64,000 bases of DNA from Chitinophaga pinensis (GCA_945878115.1 CAMDVD010000010.1:1-64000), one strand, 5' to 3'. Numbered from the stretch's first letter, positions 53,965 through 63,837 are shown. The notes: generated from the letters alone by a model not told the origin. Program-made: numbers and translations.

Positions 53965-54226
53965 TGTAGCGTATTTTTTGACAAAAAAAAATTAATGCCA
54001 CAGGGGTAATACTGTAGCGTATTTTTTGAAAAAAAATTAATGCCATAGGGATAATACTGTAGCGTATTTTTTTAAAAAAATTAATGCTACTGGTGTAATA
54101 CTGTAGCGTATTTTTTGAAAAAAAATTAATGCTACTGGTGTAATACTGTAGCGTATTTTTTGAAAAAAAATTAATGCTACTGATGTAATACTGTAGCGTA
54201 TTTTTTGAAAAAAAATTAATGCTACA
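53965..54226. repeat. Tandem array of six ~34-bp palindromes, period 45
   Basis: Units start TGTAGCGTATTTTTT at 53965, 54013, 54058, 54102, 54147 and 54192 and end ATTAATGCTAC or a degraded form (ATGCCA in the first two). Spacers are TGGTGTAATAC-like. The units furthest from the structured repeat are the most degraded. It is the inverted counterpart of the array at 6441-6562. It occupies the region upstream of the threonine dehydrogenase gene. Confidence 0.88.
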
Positions 54227-54230
54227 GTAT

Positions 54231-54364
54231 GGGCGGCACACACGTCATGACGATAAATGTCAGGATCTGTTTCCGCTCAAAGCAGCGGAATCTAGACTAT
54301 TCGTTCCAATCTTTTTGCTTGCTTCGCCGCAAAAAGGGTTTCCACTTCAATCGTTGCCGCAATA
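54231..54364 (-). ncRNA. Structured intergenic repeat, long form, copy 4
   Basis: On the minus strand it runs from TATTGCGGCAACGATTG, through hairpin CTTTTTGC/GCAAAAAG with a changed loop, GATTGGAACGAA, the extra TTCCGC/GCGGAA hairpin and GACATTTATCGTC hairpin, to TGCCGCCC. It shares the two extra hairpins only with copy 1, about 48 kb away. The palindrome array begins 4 bases further on. Confidence 0.6.
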
Positions 54365-54410
54365 CAGTCACTAAAAGAAGTTTCAGACTTTATACTTACT
54401 TTATTTACTC

Positions 54411-54443
54411 AAGGAAGGCTTCGCTTTGAGCGAAGCCTTCCTT
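54411..54443. repeat. 33-bp perfect palindromic hairpin, copy 2
   Basis: Arms AAGGAAGGCTTCGCT and AGCGAAGCCTTCCTT surround a TTG loop. The whole 33 bp is the exact reverse complement of 26677-26709. It lies 44 bp beyond the stop of the large BNR-repeat gene and near structured repeat copy 4. Confidence 0.85.
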
Positions 54444-54486
54444 GGAATCCTAATGAATTAGGTTTCACTTCATGTGATTGGATAAA

Positions 54487-57400
54487 TCAAATTCTCTTTT
54501 TAAGCACTTCCCATTTAGAAACCAATGCGTCCATCTTTTTTTCTGTTTCTACAAATTCCTTTTCTACCTGTGATGTTATAGGTCTTTCGCTTTGTTGCAT
54601 CCTTTCTAATAATGTAGAAAAAGAATTCAGCACAGAATGCAGATCTGAAACTTTAGGCTCTTTTGTACAATTTTCCAAATCAAGAATATCCTTATCCAAA
54701 TTAGATAACTTATTATCCTTTGTTAATTTGCTTTCAATTTGCACACGAAATTTATTTATCTCTTGCAGCACTTCCATACATTTTATTTTAATAAGATAAC
54801 AACGTAAAGACAAATCATGTTGTTTCTGCAAATCCTGTAAAGAAGTGGTAACTCGTGGATCCATTTTGATAGAAAATGTTTGTCTATATTTTTGTCCATC
54901 TACAGTCAATACCGCTTCATACTTACCAGGCATCACCCAAGGCGAAGTGGCTTCTGGCGCGGTGTTCCTATAAGTAGCACCAATAGAATAAGTTGCAGTT
55001 TCATTCAAAGATTGATAATGCATATCCCATAAAAAACGATGTGCACCTTTTTGTGCAGATAGAATTTGTTGAGGCCTTATCCAATACTCTGGCACATTAC
55101 CCGCTGGTATTGTGTACAAAGTATCCTTGTTGGTATAGGTTCTTATGAGATGATGTTGTGTATCGAAAATTTCTAGTTTAACATCGTTTCTTGCATCTTG
55201 TAAATAATAATCCATCATAGCCCCATCTGGTGGATTTTGTCCTGCTGGTTCTTCTTGTGGAAGAGGCGTATCCGTATACATATCCCATCGCACACGAAAT
55301 GCTGTTTGTGGTTTGTATAAAATATCAATCCCACTTGTTATCGATTTATTGAGTTGACGAAGCATAGAAATATTATCTAAAATCCAAAAGCTTCTACCAT
55401 GTGTTCCAACTACAATATCATCATCTTTTATCACCAAATCACGAATAGAAGTTGCTGGCATATTCAATCGAAGACTTTGCCAATTTTCACCATCATCGAA
55501 TGATACATACACCGCCCGTTCACTACCAGCATACAGCAAACCCTTACGTACAGGGTCTTCTCGCACAACATTGATTGGATCATTTGGCAAGCCATGCGTA
55601 ATTTCTTTCCAAGTTTTTCCAGCATCACTCGTTTTATAAATATGGGGATGCTGGTCATCACAACGTATTCTATTCACGGCAACATAAGCTGTTTGTTTAT
55701 CAAAATAACTCGCATCTATCATCGAAATTTTACTCCATGAAGTGACACTTGCTGGTGTTATATTTTTCCAATGCAACCCACCGTCAGTCGTAATATGAAT
55801 GAGCCCATCATCTGTACCACACCAAATAGTATTGATATCAAATTGTGATGGGGCAACGGTATAAATCACACCTCGCCTTTTCATTTTTTTCATTTCCTCA
55901 TTGGTATAGATGCCGATATTATTTGGGATATCCCATTGTTCCCTACTCAAGTCAGGGCTAATCACTTGCCAACTCTTGCCGCCATTCAAGGTTTTGAAAA
56001 GTACATTGCCAGCATAATATAAAGTTTGCTTATCTACAGGACTAAACAAAATAGGGGCAGTTCGCAAAAAACGATACTTACCACTTCGCACTGCTTCTGG
56101 AGATATATTTTGGACTTGTCCTGTTCGTTTATCGAAGCGTGAAATTTTTCCACCATAAATAATATTTGGATCCTTCGGATCTGCTGCTACATAACCATAC
56201 TCTTCCGCGCCTACTGGATGCCATTCACGAAATGTAATACCGCCATCATTCCCTCTTGATGCTATGCCCACGCTTCCACTTTCTTGTTGCCCGCCATACA
56301 CGTTATAAGGAAAGGCATTGTCTGTACTCACATGATAAAATTGTGCCGTAGGTTGGTTATACCACGACGAAAAAGTTTCACCGCCATTCACAGTGATTGC
56401 AGCACCTTGATCACTTGCAATTAAAATAATTTCTGGCTTGTAGGGATTAATCCAAACTCGGTGATAATCATCTCCACCAGGTGCTCCTCGAAATGCTTTC
56501 CACGACATGCCGCCATCTATTGATTTCCATGTAACGACATTCGCATCGTATACGATATCTGCATTTTTTGGATCTACTTTTATTTCAGCAAAATCGCTAC
56601 CCCTACCCCAATAGCGTTCATCTGTCTGTATTCTACGCCAACTCTCCCCTGCATCATCACTTCGATATACACCGCCAGCTGCACCAGCATCCACCACGGC
56701 ATACATCCTTTTTGAATCCGAAGGGGCAATGCAAAAACCAATTCGTCCAAGACCTTGTTCGGTAGTTGGTAATCCTTTCGTCATTTTTTTCCAAGTGCTA
56801 CCGCCATCTATACTTTTATACAAACCACTTTCTTTTCCATTCCACGCGCCATTTTCCCAAGGTGCCAATCGACCTGCATACATATCCGCAAAAATGATAT
56901 TTGAATTATTGGGATCAATGGTCACTTGTATCGCACCTGTATTTTCATCGATATACAATACACGCTCCCAAGTGTCGCCGCCATCTGTAGTTCTGTACAC
57001 ACCTCGTTCTGTATTCGCACCATACGGATGCCCCAATGCAGCAACAAAAACAATATTGTAATTATTGGGATTAATCGCTAATCCACCAATTTGTTGTGCA
57101 GCTTGTAAGCCTTTTTTTGTCCATGTTTTACCAGCATCTATTGATTTATAGATACCGTCACCAACCGACAAATCTGGACGTTGAATACCTTCACCACTAG
57201 CCACATAAATGACATCTGGATTTGAATTTGCGACAGCCACATCACCAATAGAACCAGTAGGCTGGTCATCAAAAATTGGCAACCAAGTACGACCATAATC
57301 AGTCGTTTTCCAAACGCCTCCATTATTGACACCAATATAAAATACATTGGGTTGTTGAGGCACGCCCACAGCACCTACGGTACGTCCACCTCTATAAGGC

Positions 57401-57510
57401 CCTATCATACGCCATTGCATGGCATCAAAATAATTTGGATTATAGGATTGGGCTATTCCTGATAGAGAAAGCGTCAGTAAAACAAATAAGCAAAGGATAT
57501 TTTTATGCAT
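54487..57510 (-). CDS. Large secreted BNR/sortilin-like beta-propeller protein
   Basis: Starting at ATG 57510 (MHKNILCLFVLLTLSLSG), the first frame with a signal peptide, the protein has about 1007 residues. The earlier ATG at 57642 puts 44 extra residues in front. It contains repeated BNR/Asp-box motifs (GVWKTTDYGRTW, GIYKSIDAGKTW, GVYRTTDGGDTW, GLYKSIDGGSTW and more) forming one or two 10-bladed VPS10/sortilin-like propellers. A DUF-type beta domain and a helical C-terminus (ends KKMDALVSKWEVLKKRI) follow. No T9SS tail is seen. It is probably periplasmic or outer-membrane associated. Confidence 0.88.
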   Translation of the reverse strand: MHKNILCLFVLLTLSLSGIAQSYNPNYFDAMQWRMIGPYRGGRTVGAVGVPQQPNVFYIGVNNGGVWKTTDYGRTWLPIFDDQPTGSIGDVAVANSNPDVIYVASGEGIQRPDLSVGDGIYKSIDAGKTWTKKGLQAAQQIGGLAINPNNYNIVFVAALGHPYGANTERGVYRTTDGGDTWERVLYIDENTGAIQVTIDPNNSNIIFADMYAGRLAPWENGAWNGKESGLYKSIDGGSTWKKMTKGLPTTEQGLGRIGFCIAPSDSKRMYAVVDAGAAGGVYRSDDAGESWRRIQTDERYWGRGSDFAEIKVDPKNADIVYDANVVTWKSIDGGMSWKAFRGAPGGDDYHRVWINPYKPEIILIASDQGAAITVNGGETFSSWYNQPTAQFYHVSTDNAFPYNVYGGQQESGSVGIASRGNDGGITFREWHPVGAEEYGYVAADPKDPNIIYGGKISRFDKRTGQVQNISPEAVRSGKYRFLRTAPILFSPVDKQTLYYAGNVLFKTLNGGKSWQVISPDLSREQWDIPNNIGIYTNEEMKKMKRRGVIYTVAPSQFDINTIWCGTDDGLIHITTDGGLHWKNITPASVTSWSKISMIDASYFDKQTAYVAVNRIRCDDQHPHIYKTSDAGKTWKEITHGLPNDPINVVREDPVRKGLLYAGSERAVYVSFDDGENWQSLRLNMPATSIRDLVIKDDDIVVGTHGRSFWILDNISMLRQLNKSITSGIDILYKPQTAFRVRWDMYTDTPLPQEEPAGQNPPDGAMMDYYLQDARNDVKLEIFDTQHHLIRTYTNKDTLYTIPAGNVPEYWIRPQQILSAQKGAHRFLWDMHYQSLNETATYSIGATYRNTAPEATSPWVMPGKYEAVLTVDGQKYRQTFSIKMDPRVTTSLQDLQKQHDLSLRCYLIKIKCMEVLQEINKFRVQIESKLTKDNKLSNLDKDILDLENCTKEPKVSDLHSVLNSFSTLLERMQQSERPITSQVEKEFVETEKKMDALVSKWEVLKKRI

Positions 57511-57694
57511 ATAAAAAATGTATCCTACAAATCTAAAAATATTGCTGAAGGAAATGGAATTATATTTTGGGGATGGCTTTGAAGTTAATTGATGCGAAGA
57601 AATAGAAATGATCAAGGTCGTGATAAATACTGAGTAGTGCACTGTTAATATTCAGATTTAATTTGAGTATTTTTGGCGAATAAAATAAACCGTT

Positions 57695-58078
57695 ATGAAA
57701 AGTGTTACAAATAAAATGATTCTTGAACTGATTCAAAAAAATGAAATTGTTTTATGCTCAACACATGCAAAATTGTGTATACCAATTATCAATAGAATTT
57801 ATAAAAAAATGTGTGGTGGTATTAAATTCGCAGGAATAAAAGTAGATAACAAATTGATATGTGATGGTCATCATAGATATGTAGCTTCGCTATTCGCAAA
57901 TTTCCCTATTGAACAAATCTCAGGAATCAGTACATCGGCAACGAAATTAGTTCGTTGGGAATCGATTATTTTTGATGAAGAAGATTGGGATACCTCAGAC
58001 AAAATAAATATGTTAAATGAACAAGACGCTGCATATAACAATTTACCAATTGTAAAAATCGTTGAATTGTTGCAATAA
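57695..58078 (+). CDS. Hypothetical protein with ParB/Srx-like DGHHR motif
   Basis: The 127-residue soluble protein has a central VDNKLICDGHHRYVASLFAN segment (about 51-70). GHHR with following aliphatics is the catalytic-loop pattern of the ParB/sulfiredoxin-like fold. The acidic C-terminal half (FDEEDWDTSDKINMLNEQDA) is different from ParB. No DNA-binding helix-turn-helix is present. The HAD gene begins 21 bp after its stop and is probably co-transcribed. Function unknown. Confidence 0.7.
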   Translation: MKSVTNKMILELIQKNEIVLCSTHAKLCIPIINRIYKKMCGGIKFAGIKVDNKLICDGHHRYVASLFANFPIEQISGISTSATKLVRWESIIFDEEDWDTSDKINMLNEQDAAYNNLPIVKIVELLQ

Positions 58079-58099
58079 TAAATTGTAAGTTTGCTTATT

Positions 58100-58552
58100 A
58101 TGTTATTATTCTTAGACATAGACGGTGTAATGGTTCCAGCCAAAGGTTGGAAAGCCCCTGAATTGTTGGATGACGGCTTCCCAGCGTTTAGCAGCCATGC
58201 AACTAATACACTTAAAAAATTAATTTCTGATAAGGTTACAATCATGCTGACAACTTCCCATAAATCAAATTTCAGCATTGAAAAATGGAAAACCATTTTT
58301 AAGAATAGAGGTATTATTATTAAAGAATTAGCAACGCTTCCAAAAAATATTTCTAACCTAAGTCGCAAAGAAGAAATCATGAATTGGTTTAAAATCAATC
58401 CTATTACTGAAGACTTTATTATTATTGATGATGATCAATCTTTGAATGAACTCCCTGAATTCTATAAAGGAAATTTAATACAAACAAGTCCATATATTGG
58501 TCTTACAGAAAATCATTTAAAAGCAATAAATAAAGATTTACAATCTGCATAA
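58100..58552 (+). CDS. HAD-like protein of the Swiss-army-knife RNA repair type
   Basis: From ATG 58100 the 150-residue protein has HAD motif I LFLDIDGVMVP (residues 3-13), motif II TTSHKS (about 52-57), a Lys candidate in SRKEEIMNWFK, and motif IV DFIIIDDDQSL (about 111-121). It matches the short HAD domain named after Swiss army knife RNA-repair proteins, but here it stands alone. It may act as a phosphatase on nucleic acid ends. It is paired with the ParB-like gene. The TTG at 58091 is an alternative start. Confidence 0.78.
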   Translation: MLLFLDIDGVMVPAKGWKAPELLDDGFPAFSSHATNTLKKLISDKVTIMLTTSHKSNFSIEKWKTIFKNRGIIIKELATLPKNISNLSRKEEIMNWFKINPITEDFIIIDDDQSLNELPEFYKGNLIQTSPYIGLTENHLKAINKDLQSA

Positions 58553-58781
58553 TATTTTATTTGCGAATGGATAGATGCTATGTTTAAAATTTGCATTATC
58601 AAGTTCGACAATGGTGGAAAGTTTTATTTCCAAAGACACAAATAAGGTGCAATTGAGGTTATTGGCAAAACAGGTTAAACGATGAATATTGGGTTCTATT
58701 TTGATTTGGATTTCAGTTGCCACATTGCCCCAAAAAAAAAGTAGTATGTAAAGAAAACAAAAATATGTATGATCGTAGCTT

Positions 58782-59222
58782 CTATGCTTGTAACAATTCT
58801 CTATTAGCTAATAACACAATGACGAAAATAATTGCGATTAAAATGACGAGTCCTACAATCCCTATCCAAGCAGCTCGCCAATTTGAAAATGTTTGTCCAC
58901 CTGTTTCTATGTGAGCCTTAATAGCGTCTTCTTGAAATTTCTTTACTAGAATTTGGGTTATTCCTGTATAGATTATTGGAATAATATAATTTGGCACCTT
59001 CTCTACATTCGGAATTAAAAACAATCCACCAAAAATGACGATGGTACTTAAAATGGAAATAATCCAAGTAGTCTTTACTTTTCCTAATTGGCCGAGTTGT
59101 TTAAAGTTTTCTGCGATTAAATAGCCTGCTACCAAAGGCCCACCAATGAAGGTTCCTAGATAAATTGCCTTGTCTTTATATAGTTTAAATGTCGGTATGG
59201 GTTGCAATACATTTTCTTCCAT
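58782..59222 (-). CDS. Four-helix membrane protein, hypothetical
   Basis: The 146-residue protein has hydrophobic helices at about 21-39 (YLGTFIGGPLVAGYLIAEN), 51-68 (TWIISILSTIVIFGGLFL), 78-95 and 119-142 (AAWIGIVGLVILIAIIFVIV). A GGQTFSNWRAAWIGIVG segment precedes the last helix. No family recognised. It stands alone on the minus strand. Confidence 0.7.
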   Translation of the reverse strand: MEENVLQPIPTFKLYKDKAIYLGTFIGGPLVAGYLIAENFKQLGQLGKVKTTWIISILSTIVIFGGLFLIPNVEKVPNYIIPIIYTGITQILVKKFQEDAIKAHIETGGQTFSNWRAAWIGIVGLVILIAIIFVIVLLANRELLQA

Positions 59223-59500
59223 TTTTGTAAGTTTTAAATAATTATTGATTCCAAAAATTGAATACGATTTAGCAGAATAAATGTTTTTTTACAATTTCAG
59301 TTTATGCGTGTATTACCATCACCAAACTTTCCATCTTCAATCGAACAACCTAAAGTTTAAATCTACGTTACTTTTAGTACCACACAAACCTAAGTATTCA
59401 TTTTTAAAAATCAAAATAGACAGTTCTCCGAAGCATTATTTTTTCTATGCAAAATATTTCAAAGTCATTTCCATGTTATTAAAAAATTAAAAACAATATT

Positions 59501-59884
59501 CTATGGCTGCGGCTCTCTGCGTTTACCTATTCGTCTGCCAATTGCATTGCTTAATTCTATTAAGAAAATAAATGTAACTAAAATAACTGCACAGTCTATA
59601 CTATTAGAAAGCGCCTCATTATTTTCAATCTGAATTTGCTTTGAACTTGCAATTGCTATTGCCAATGTGATAGTTGAGATTAAAAGCCCACAAACTAAAT
59701 TCCATTACCATGTAAAATCGAGTAGCCAAATTGTTGCTGTCAAAGTAAGTCCTACAAATAATGCAAAGGCTAATCCTACTATCCAACCACCATGTGGCCC
59801 ATGAGCAAAAAAGAGAGATAATATTCCTATTACAAAAATAGACTTAGTGTATTTCCATAGTCTTGTTTTAATCGCGAACTTCAT
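59501..59884 (-). pseudogene. Small membrane protein gene split by in-frame TAA
   Basis: A frame from ATG 59884 (MKFAIKTRLWKYTKSIFVIG) encodes 59 residues with two hydrophobic segments. It meets TAA at 59705-59707, then continues in the same frame for 67 more residues (CGLLISTITLAIAIA and CAVILVTFIFLIELSNAIGR) to TAG at 59501-59503. The 128-codon frame is free of other stops and looks like a continuous four-helix protein. The stop sits in a TGG-TAA-TGG context. Nothing was long enough as a single frame to stand as a gene. Family not recognised. Confidence 0.55.
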
Positions 59885-60012
59885 TGATTTTGTTTGTAAA
59901 ATAATTCCGATTTTTAATAAAAAATTAGTTGTCGAATCATTGTCAAATGTAATTTTAAAATGGCTATTTACATTTCAAATTTGCACAAAAAAAATGAGTA
60001 TTTACATGCAAA

Positions 60013-62313
60013 CTATCGAATCAAACTCACATCACCTTTGCGAATAAACTGCTTCCCGAATAAATTTGTATACTCAACATAATACAAGTAAACATCCATG
60101 TCTGAACTTTCGCCCTTATACATTCCATTCCAACCTTTTTGAATATCATCTGTATAAAATACTTCGTTACCCCAGCGATCATAAATAATAAATACTTTCA
60201 AATTAATATTCTTCCCTACAATTTTAAATACATCATTTACGCCATCTCCATTCGGACTAAATGCATTGGGAATGAAAACAATATAATCAGGTAATACCGT
60301 TCCGCAATGGGTGATTGAATCTACACAACCTAATGTATTGGTTGCTATTAATTGAAAACAAATCAAGCCTGTATCTTGTGCTACATAACTTAAATTTTTT
60401 GAAGTATCTATCAATTGATTCTTGATGAACCATTGATATTTTGTTGCATAAGTAGATTCATTCGTTAGCGTAAATGAAGCATTATTGATTTCTGTCACTG
60501 TTGGATTGAGCGTAAATTCTGCAATAGGAATTGGCAAAACTGTAACCGTAAAATTTGTAGTATCTAAGACTTTACATCCATTTTTTGTAGCCTCTATGGT
60601 ATACGTTGTCGTTAAGTTGGGTTTAAATATAGCCGCATCGTTACCGACTAAATATTGTAATGCATTGGGCGAAAAAGTAAAATGATAACTAGTATCCAAG
60701 GACACCACATATTCACCTCCTGCGCAAATCACCGTATCCGCAATTGGCGGCATTGGATAATCATTGACGTATATGGTGAATGAAATATTTTTTGAAAGCA
60801 AGCAATTATTGACAAGCTTCGAAGCAGTGACTGTGTAAGTTGTAGTTACAGGCGGATTAAATGTAAGTATCGATGTATCTGCATTTGCCGAAAAATACAA
60901 AGCCGGATTCACACCAATAGTATAAGAAGTATCCACGTTCATGCTAGTAGATTCTGATTTACAAATCACTGAATCTGCAGGAGGTACTAATATAAATGTA
61001 TCAATTACTATTCCTAAACAAGAAGGCTCTGGAGTAAATCGCCATAAATCATTTCCTCTTGAAACTAGTCCTCGAACAACGCCTCCAAAAATCCAGACTT
61101 GTTGCAAACTATCCACCCACATAGCATGTCCAAATCTGCATGGCAACATATTGTTTGGCGAAGGAACGCCTTTAGTTCCATAGTTACCAAGATTGCCCGT
61201 TACACTGTCGCCTGAAACCCATGTCCACGTATTTTGTGAAGGTTTATAAGCCCACAAATCATTGAAACTGCCAAAGCTTTGACCAGCACAAAACCATAAA
61301 TATTCATTACACAAAGTAGGGTCATTGTAATTTGCGCCCCTTGATTCTATTCGCTTGCCTGGCTTACGATTTGTTGAGGCAGTGCACTGACTAATAAATG
61401 TAGCCCCTGTACCTGATGTAATAGATTGAAGACCGCTTATCCAAGTCCACATATTCGTAAGTGGATCATACAGCCACATGGAACTAGAATTAGAAGAACT
61501 ATATCCAATAATAAATTTGCCATTTTTATCTTTCCAAAAATCCCAACTCTGGGATATTCCGGGTTGATTCGTTGCACTTGCTACACCCATCGTTCCGTAA
61601 TTGGCGACTGGCATCGCAGCTCCAGGACCTTTCATCCATGTCCACATATTTGTTGAAATATCGTACTTCCACATATTACCATCCAGATAAATCCATAAAT
61701 TATCTGAGGCATCTGTCCATGCACATTTGCTTTCACCATGATGACCAGGCGTATTGCTGATATTGGGTACACCCATTACGCCGTAAACTGCAGGTTGCAA
61801 GGTTACACCAGTGCCTTTCATCCAAGTCCATTCATTAGTTGCAATGCTATACTTCCACATATCTCCATAAGAATGAAAGAACCAAAGATTATTATTGAAA
61901 TCACACCAACCAAATCCAGAAAGACCTCCGGAAGGAGGATAATTATTGACAGATGGAATGCCTTGCGTACCTAAAACTCCAGCTGTATTTGTAATAATCT
62001 GTGCGCCATTCATCCAAGTCCATTCATTGGTTGAAATACTATATTTCCACAAATCATTGAGTGGCCCTACATTAAAAATTTGTCCATTAGAAATCCAAAA
62101 ATTACCTTGTTGATCTGTCCAGTAATTTGGATGATACCTTCCGGGAGGCTCATTGGTAGGGGATGAAACACCCTGAATACCATAGTTCCCAAACTGCACA
62201 CCACTAAAAATGGTAGAATCCCCTTTCATCCATGTCCATACACCACCTTGTGCATGACAAGTTATTTTGCCCACAAATAGGCAAAGGAAAATTAGTGCGT
62301 AAATTTTATTCAT
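60013..62313 (-). CDS. Secreted Kelch-like protein with gliding-motility-associated (T9SS type B) tail
   Basis: From ATG 62313 (MNKIYALIFLCLFVGKITC) the protein has 766 residues. A signal peptide is followed by a repeat region with about eight TWMKGDS/TWMNGAQ-type Trp-rich blades (each with NLWKYS...NEWTWM) forming a Kelch-like propeller. Ig-like/PKD segments then lead to a C-terminal type B sorting domain (VFIPNAFSPNGDGVNDVFKI, IYDRWGNEVFYTDD, and a VSLIR end). It is exported by the T9SS to the cell surface. Binding is the likely role. TTG at 62328 is an alternative start. Confidence 0.88.
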   Translation of the reverse strand: MNKIYALIFLCLFVGKITCHAQGGVWTWMKGDSTIFSGVQFGNYGIQGVSSPTNEPPGRYHPNYWTDQQGNFWISNGQIFNVGPLNDLWKYSISTNEWTWMNGAQIITNTAGVLGTQGIPSVNNYPPSGGLSGFGWCDFNNNLWFFHSYGDMWKYSIATNEWTWMKGTGVTLQPAVYGVMGVPNISNTPGHHGESKCAWTDASDNLWIYLDGNMWKYDISTNMWTWMKGPGAAMPVANYGTMGVASATNQPGISQSWDFWKDKNGKFIIGYSSSNSSSMWLYDPLTNMWTWISGLQSITSGTGATFISQCTASTNRKPGKRIESRGANYNDPTLCNEYLWFCAGQSFGSFNDLWAYKPSQNTWTWVSGDSVTGNLGNYGTKGVPSPNNMLPCRFGHAMWVDSLQQVWIFGGVVRGLVSRGNDLWRFTPEPSCLGIVIDTFILVPPADSVICKSESTSMNVDTSYTIGVNPALYFSANADTSILTFNPPVTTTYTVTASKLVNNCLLSKNISFTIYVNDYPMPPIADTVICAGGEYVVSLDTSYHFTFSPNALQYLVGNDAAIFKPNLTTTYTIEATKNGCKVLDTTNFTVTVLPIPIAEFTLNPTVTEINNASFTLTNESTYATKYQWFIKNQLIDTSKNLSYVAQDTGLICFQLIATNTLGCVDSITHCGTVLPDYIVFIPNAFSPNGDGVNDVFKIVGKNINLKVFIIYDRWGNEVFYTDDIQKGWNGMYKGESSDMDVYLYYVEYTNLFGKQFIRKGDVSLIR

Positions 62314-62463
62314 AGGCTTATTCGACAAAGTTGCCCAAATAATTGAGTAGATAAATATAAACAGTTAAGACATAAAATCCATTAAAACCGTTGGAAATAA
62401 ATTGCGTTGCAAAAAGGAGATTGGAATGCCCCCATTAGTATTCTATATTTTTAAATATTTACG

Positions 62464-63837
62464 TTACTGGACAATACTCACCAGCTTCGCATAATTTTTA
62501 TTCTTCGTCATCACATTGACTATATAATTTCCTTGCGACAAAGCAGGTAAATAAATAGTGGTACTGAGCGCTTGTATATTTTTTCGGAATAAAATTTCTT
62601 CTCCAGTCAATGAATAAACTTGCACAGATTGAATATCACTCGCATCACTTTTGATAATCAGTTTTTTCTGTGCAGGATTAGGATAAATAGTAATATTATC
62701 ATTTGGCTTGTTGATATTATTCACCATGAGTGGCACTGCTGGACAAGAATCATTCTTTACATGCTGAATGAATGTGTCGAGATAAGCAATTGGGTAATGA
62801 TGCCCATAAAAATTGTAGGTAAATTCAATGCGGCAATTATTAGGCAGAGTAGAAAAAGTATCTTGCAAACTATGGGTTGTGTATTCATATAAATTGGTAG
62901 AAGCATCACCGTCGCCATAACTAAACAAATAGTAAGCGGAGGTATTGGCCATTTTTGATTTAATAGAATCCAAGCAATATTTTTTCAATTCGTTGTAGTA
63001 ATACGGATTTTCATAATTAGTTAAAGGAAAACCATCATAATCCGTTGTAGACAAACCAGAGGCACAATTAACCCCATCTGCCCCACCTTCCATACCCGCA
63101 ATCAAAGCAACTAGCCCTGCATTAGACAAGCCCAACACGATAACTTTATTGTATCTCAATTTTAGACACTTTACGATGGCAGTACATTCTATCGTCATAT
63201 TGGCTGCCCAATTGATGCCATGCATATCTGTATAAGGAGTAAAATAATTGTAATCCAATTTCATGCAATCACCACCAACTTTTTTCCAAATGCTACGATA
63301 ATCTTCATTTGGTTTTGCATAGGCATACACATCTCCATGCTGCAAACATTTATCCTTAATTGGCATTGGACGATTCATATAGTAGGCGGTATCACCTGCT
63401 GCTATATGCCAACCATCATGTATGCCATAACCAGGTATTATTAAAAAAGCAGTTGTGGTATCCACGACAGATTTGTTATAATAGCCATACCAATTTTTTA
63501 CAAAAGTATCAATTGAAAATGTTCCTTTCACTTCTTGTAACACAGTATCATACCATGGTATCTGATTGTGCAAACCCAAAATTGGTGTGAATACATTAAA
63601 TGGAACTATATTTTCTAAATGCTCTGCATTATAAATAGAGAAAGGACATTCCTTGGCAATCGTTTTCTTTAAATCATCATAATTGGTAATTTCGTCTAAG
63701 ATAAAATTGTTGGAATCGGCGGTATAAAAAGTAATGGCGGTATAATCTGAAAAGAAATCATTTATATCAAAAGCCTGAGAAGATGCGTTAAAATGAAGAC
63801 CTGCGAACGCAATACATAATACAATAATTTTTTTCAT
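62464..63837 (-). CDS. Secreted alpha/beta-hydrolase-like protein with T9SS type A tail
   Basis: The 457-residue protein has a signal peptide (MKKIIVLCIAFAGLHFNASS) and an alpha/beta-hydrolase-like core in which GLSNAGLVAL (about 244-253) fits a GxSxG nucleophile elbow. FLIIPGYGIHDGW (about 132-144) is an oxyanion-type region. A C-terminal type A sorting domain (NDNITIYPNPAQKKLIIKSD to GNYIVNVMTKNKNYAKLVS) follows. Substrate unknown; ester or peptide hydrolysis is possible. It is exported to the surface or medium, with a 150-bp gap to the Kelch gene. Confidence 0.78.
   Translation of the reverse strand: MKKIIVLCIAFAGLHFNASSQAFDINDFFSDYTAITFYTADSNNFILDEITNYDDLKKTIAKECPFSIYNAEHLENIVPFNVFTPILGLHNQIPWYDTVLQEVKGTFSIDTFVKNWYGYYNKSVVDTTTAFLIIPGYGIHDGWHIAAGDTAYYMNRPMPIKDKCLQHGDVYAYAKPNEDYRSIWKKVGGDCMKLDYNYFTPYTDMHGINWAANMTIECTAIVKCLKLRYNKVIVLGLSNAGLVALIAGMEGGADGVNCASGLSTTDYDGFPLTNYENPYYYNELKKYCLDSIKSKMANTSAYYLFSYGDGDASTNLYEYTTHSLQDTFSTLPNNCRIEFTYNFYGHHYPIAYLDTFIQHVKNDSCPAVPLMVNNINKPNDNITIYPNPAQKKLIIKSDASDIQSVQVYSLTGEEILFRKNIQALSTTIYLPALSQGNYIVNVMTKNKNYAKLVSIVQ

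Noticed and set aside
53965-54226. CRISPR-like array
   Set aside because: Units are palindromes with near-identical spacers, and no cas genes are present; a CRISPR array needs unique spacers.
53870-54241. Repetitive minus-strand frames over the palindrome array (SINFFSKNTLQYY-like repeats)
   Set aside because: The repeated peptide is the translation of the 45-bp palindrome units, not a protein.
58538-58723. 61-residue minus-strand frame overlapping the HAD gene end
   Set aside because: It looks somewhat protein-like but I find no family, and it overlaps a real gene; too weak to call.
59281-59490. 69-residue plus-strand frame
   Set aside because: Low-complexity aromatic sequence in AT-rich DNA with no support.
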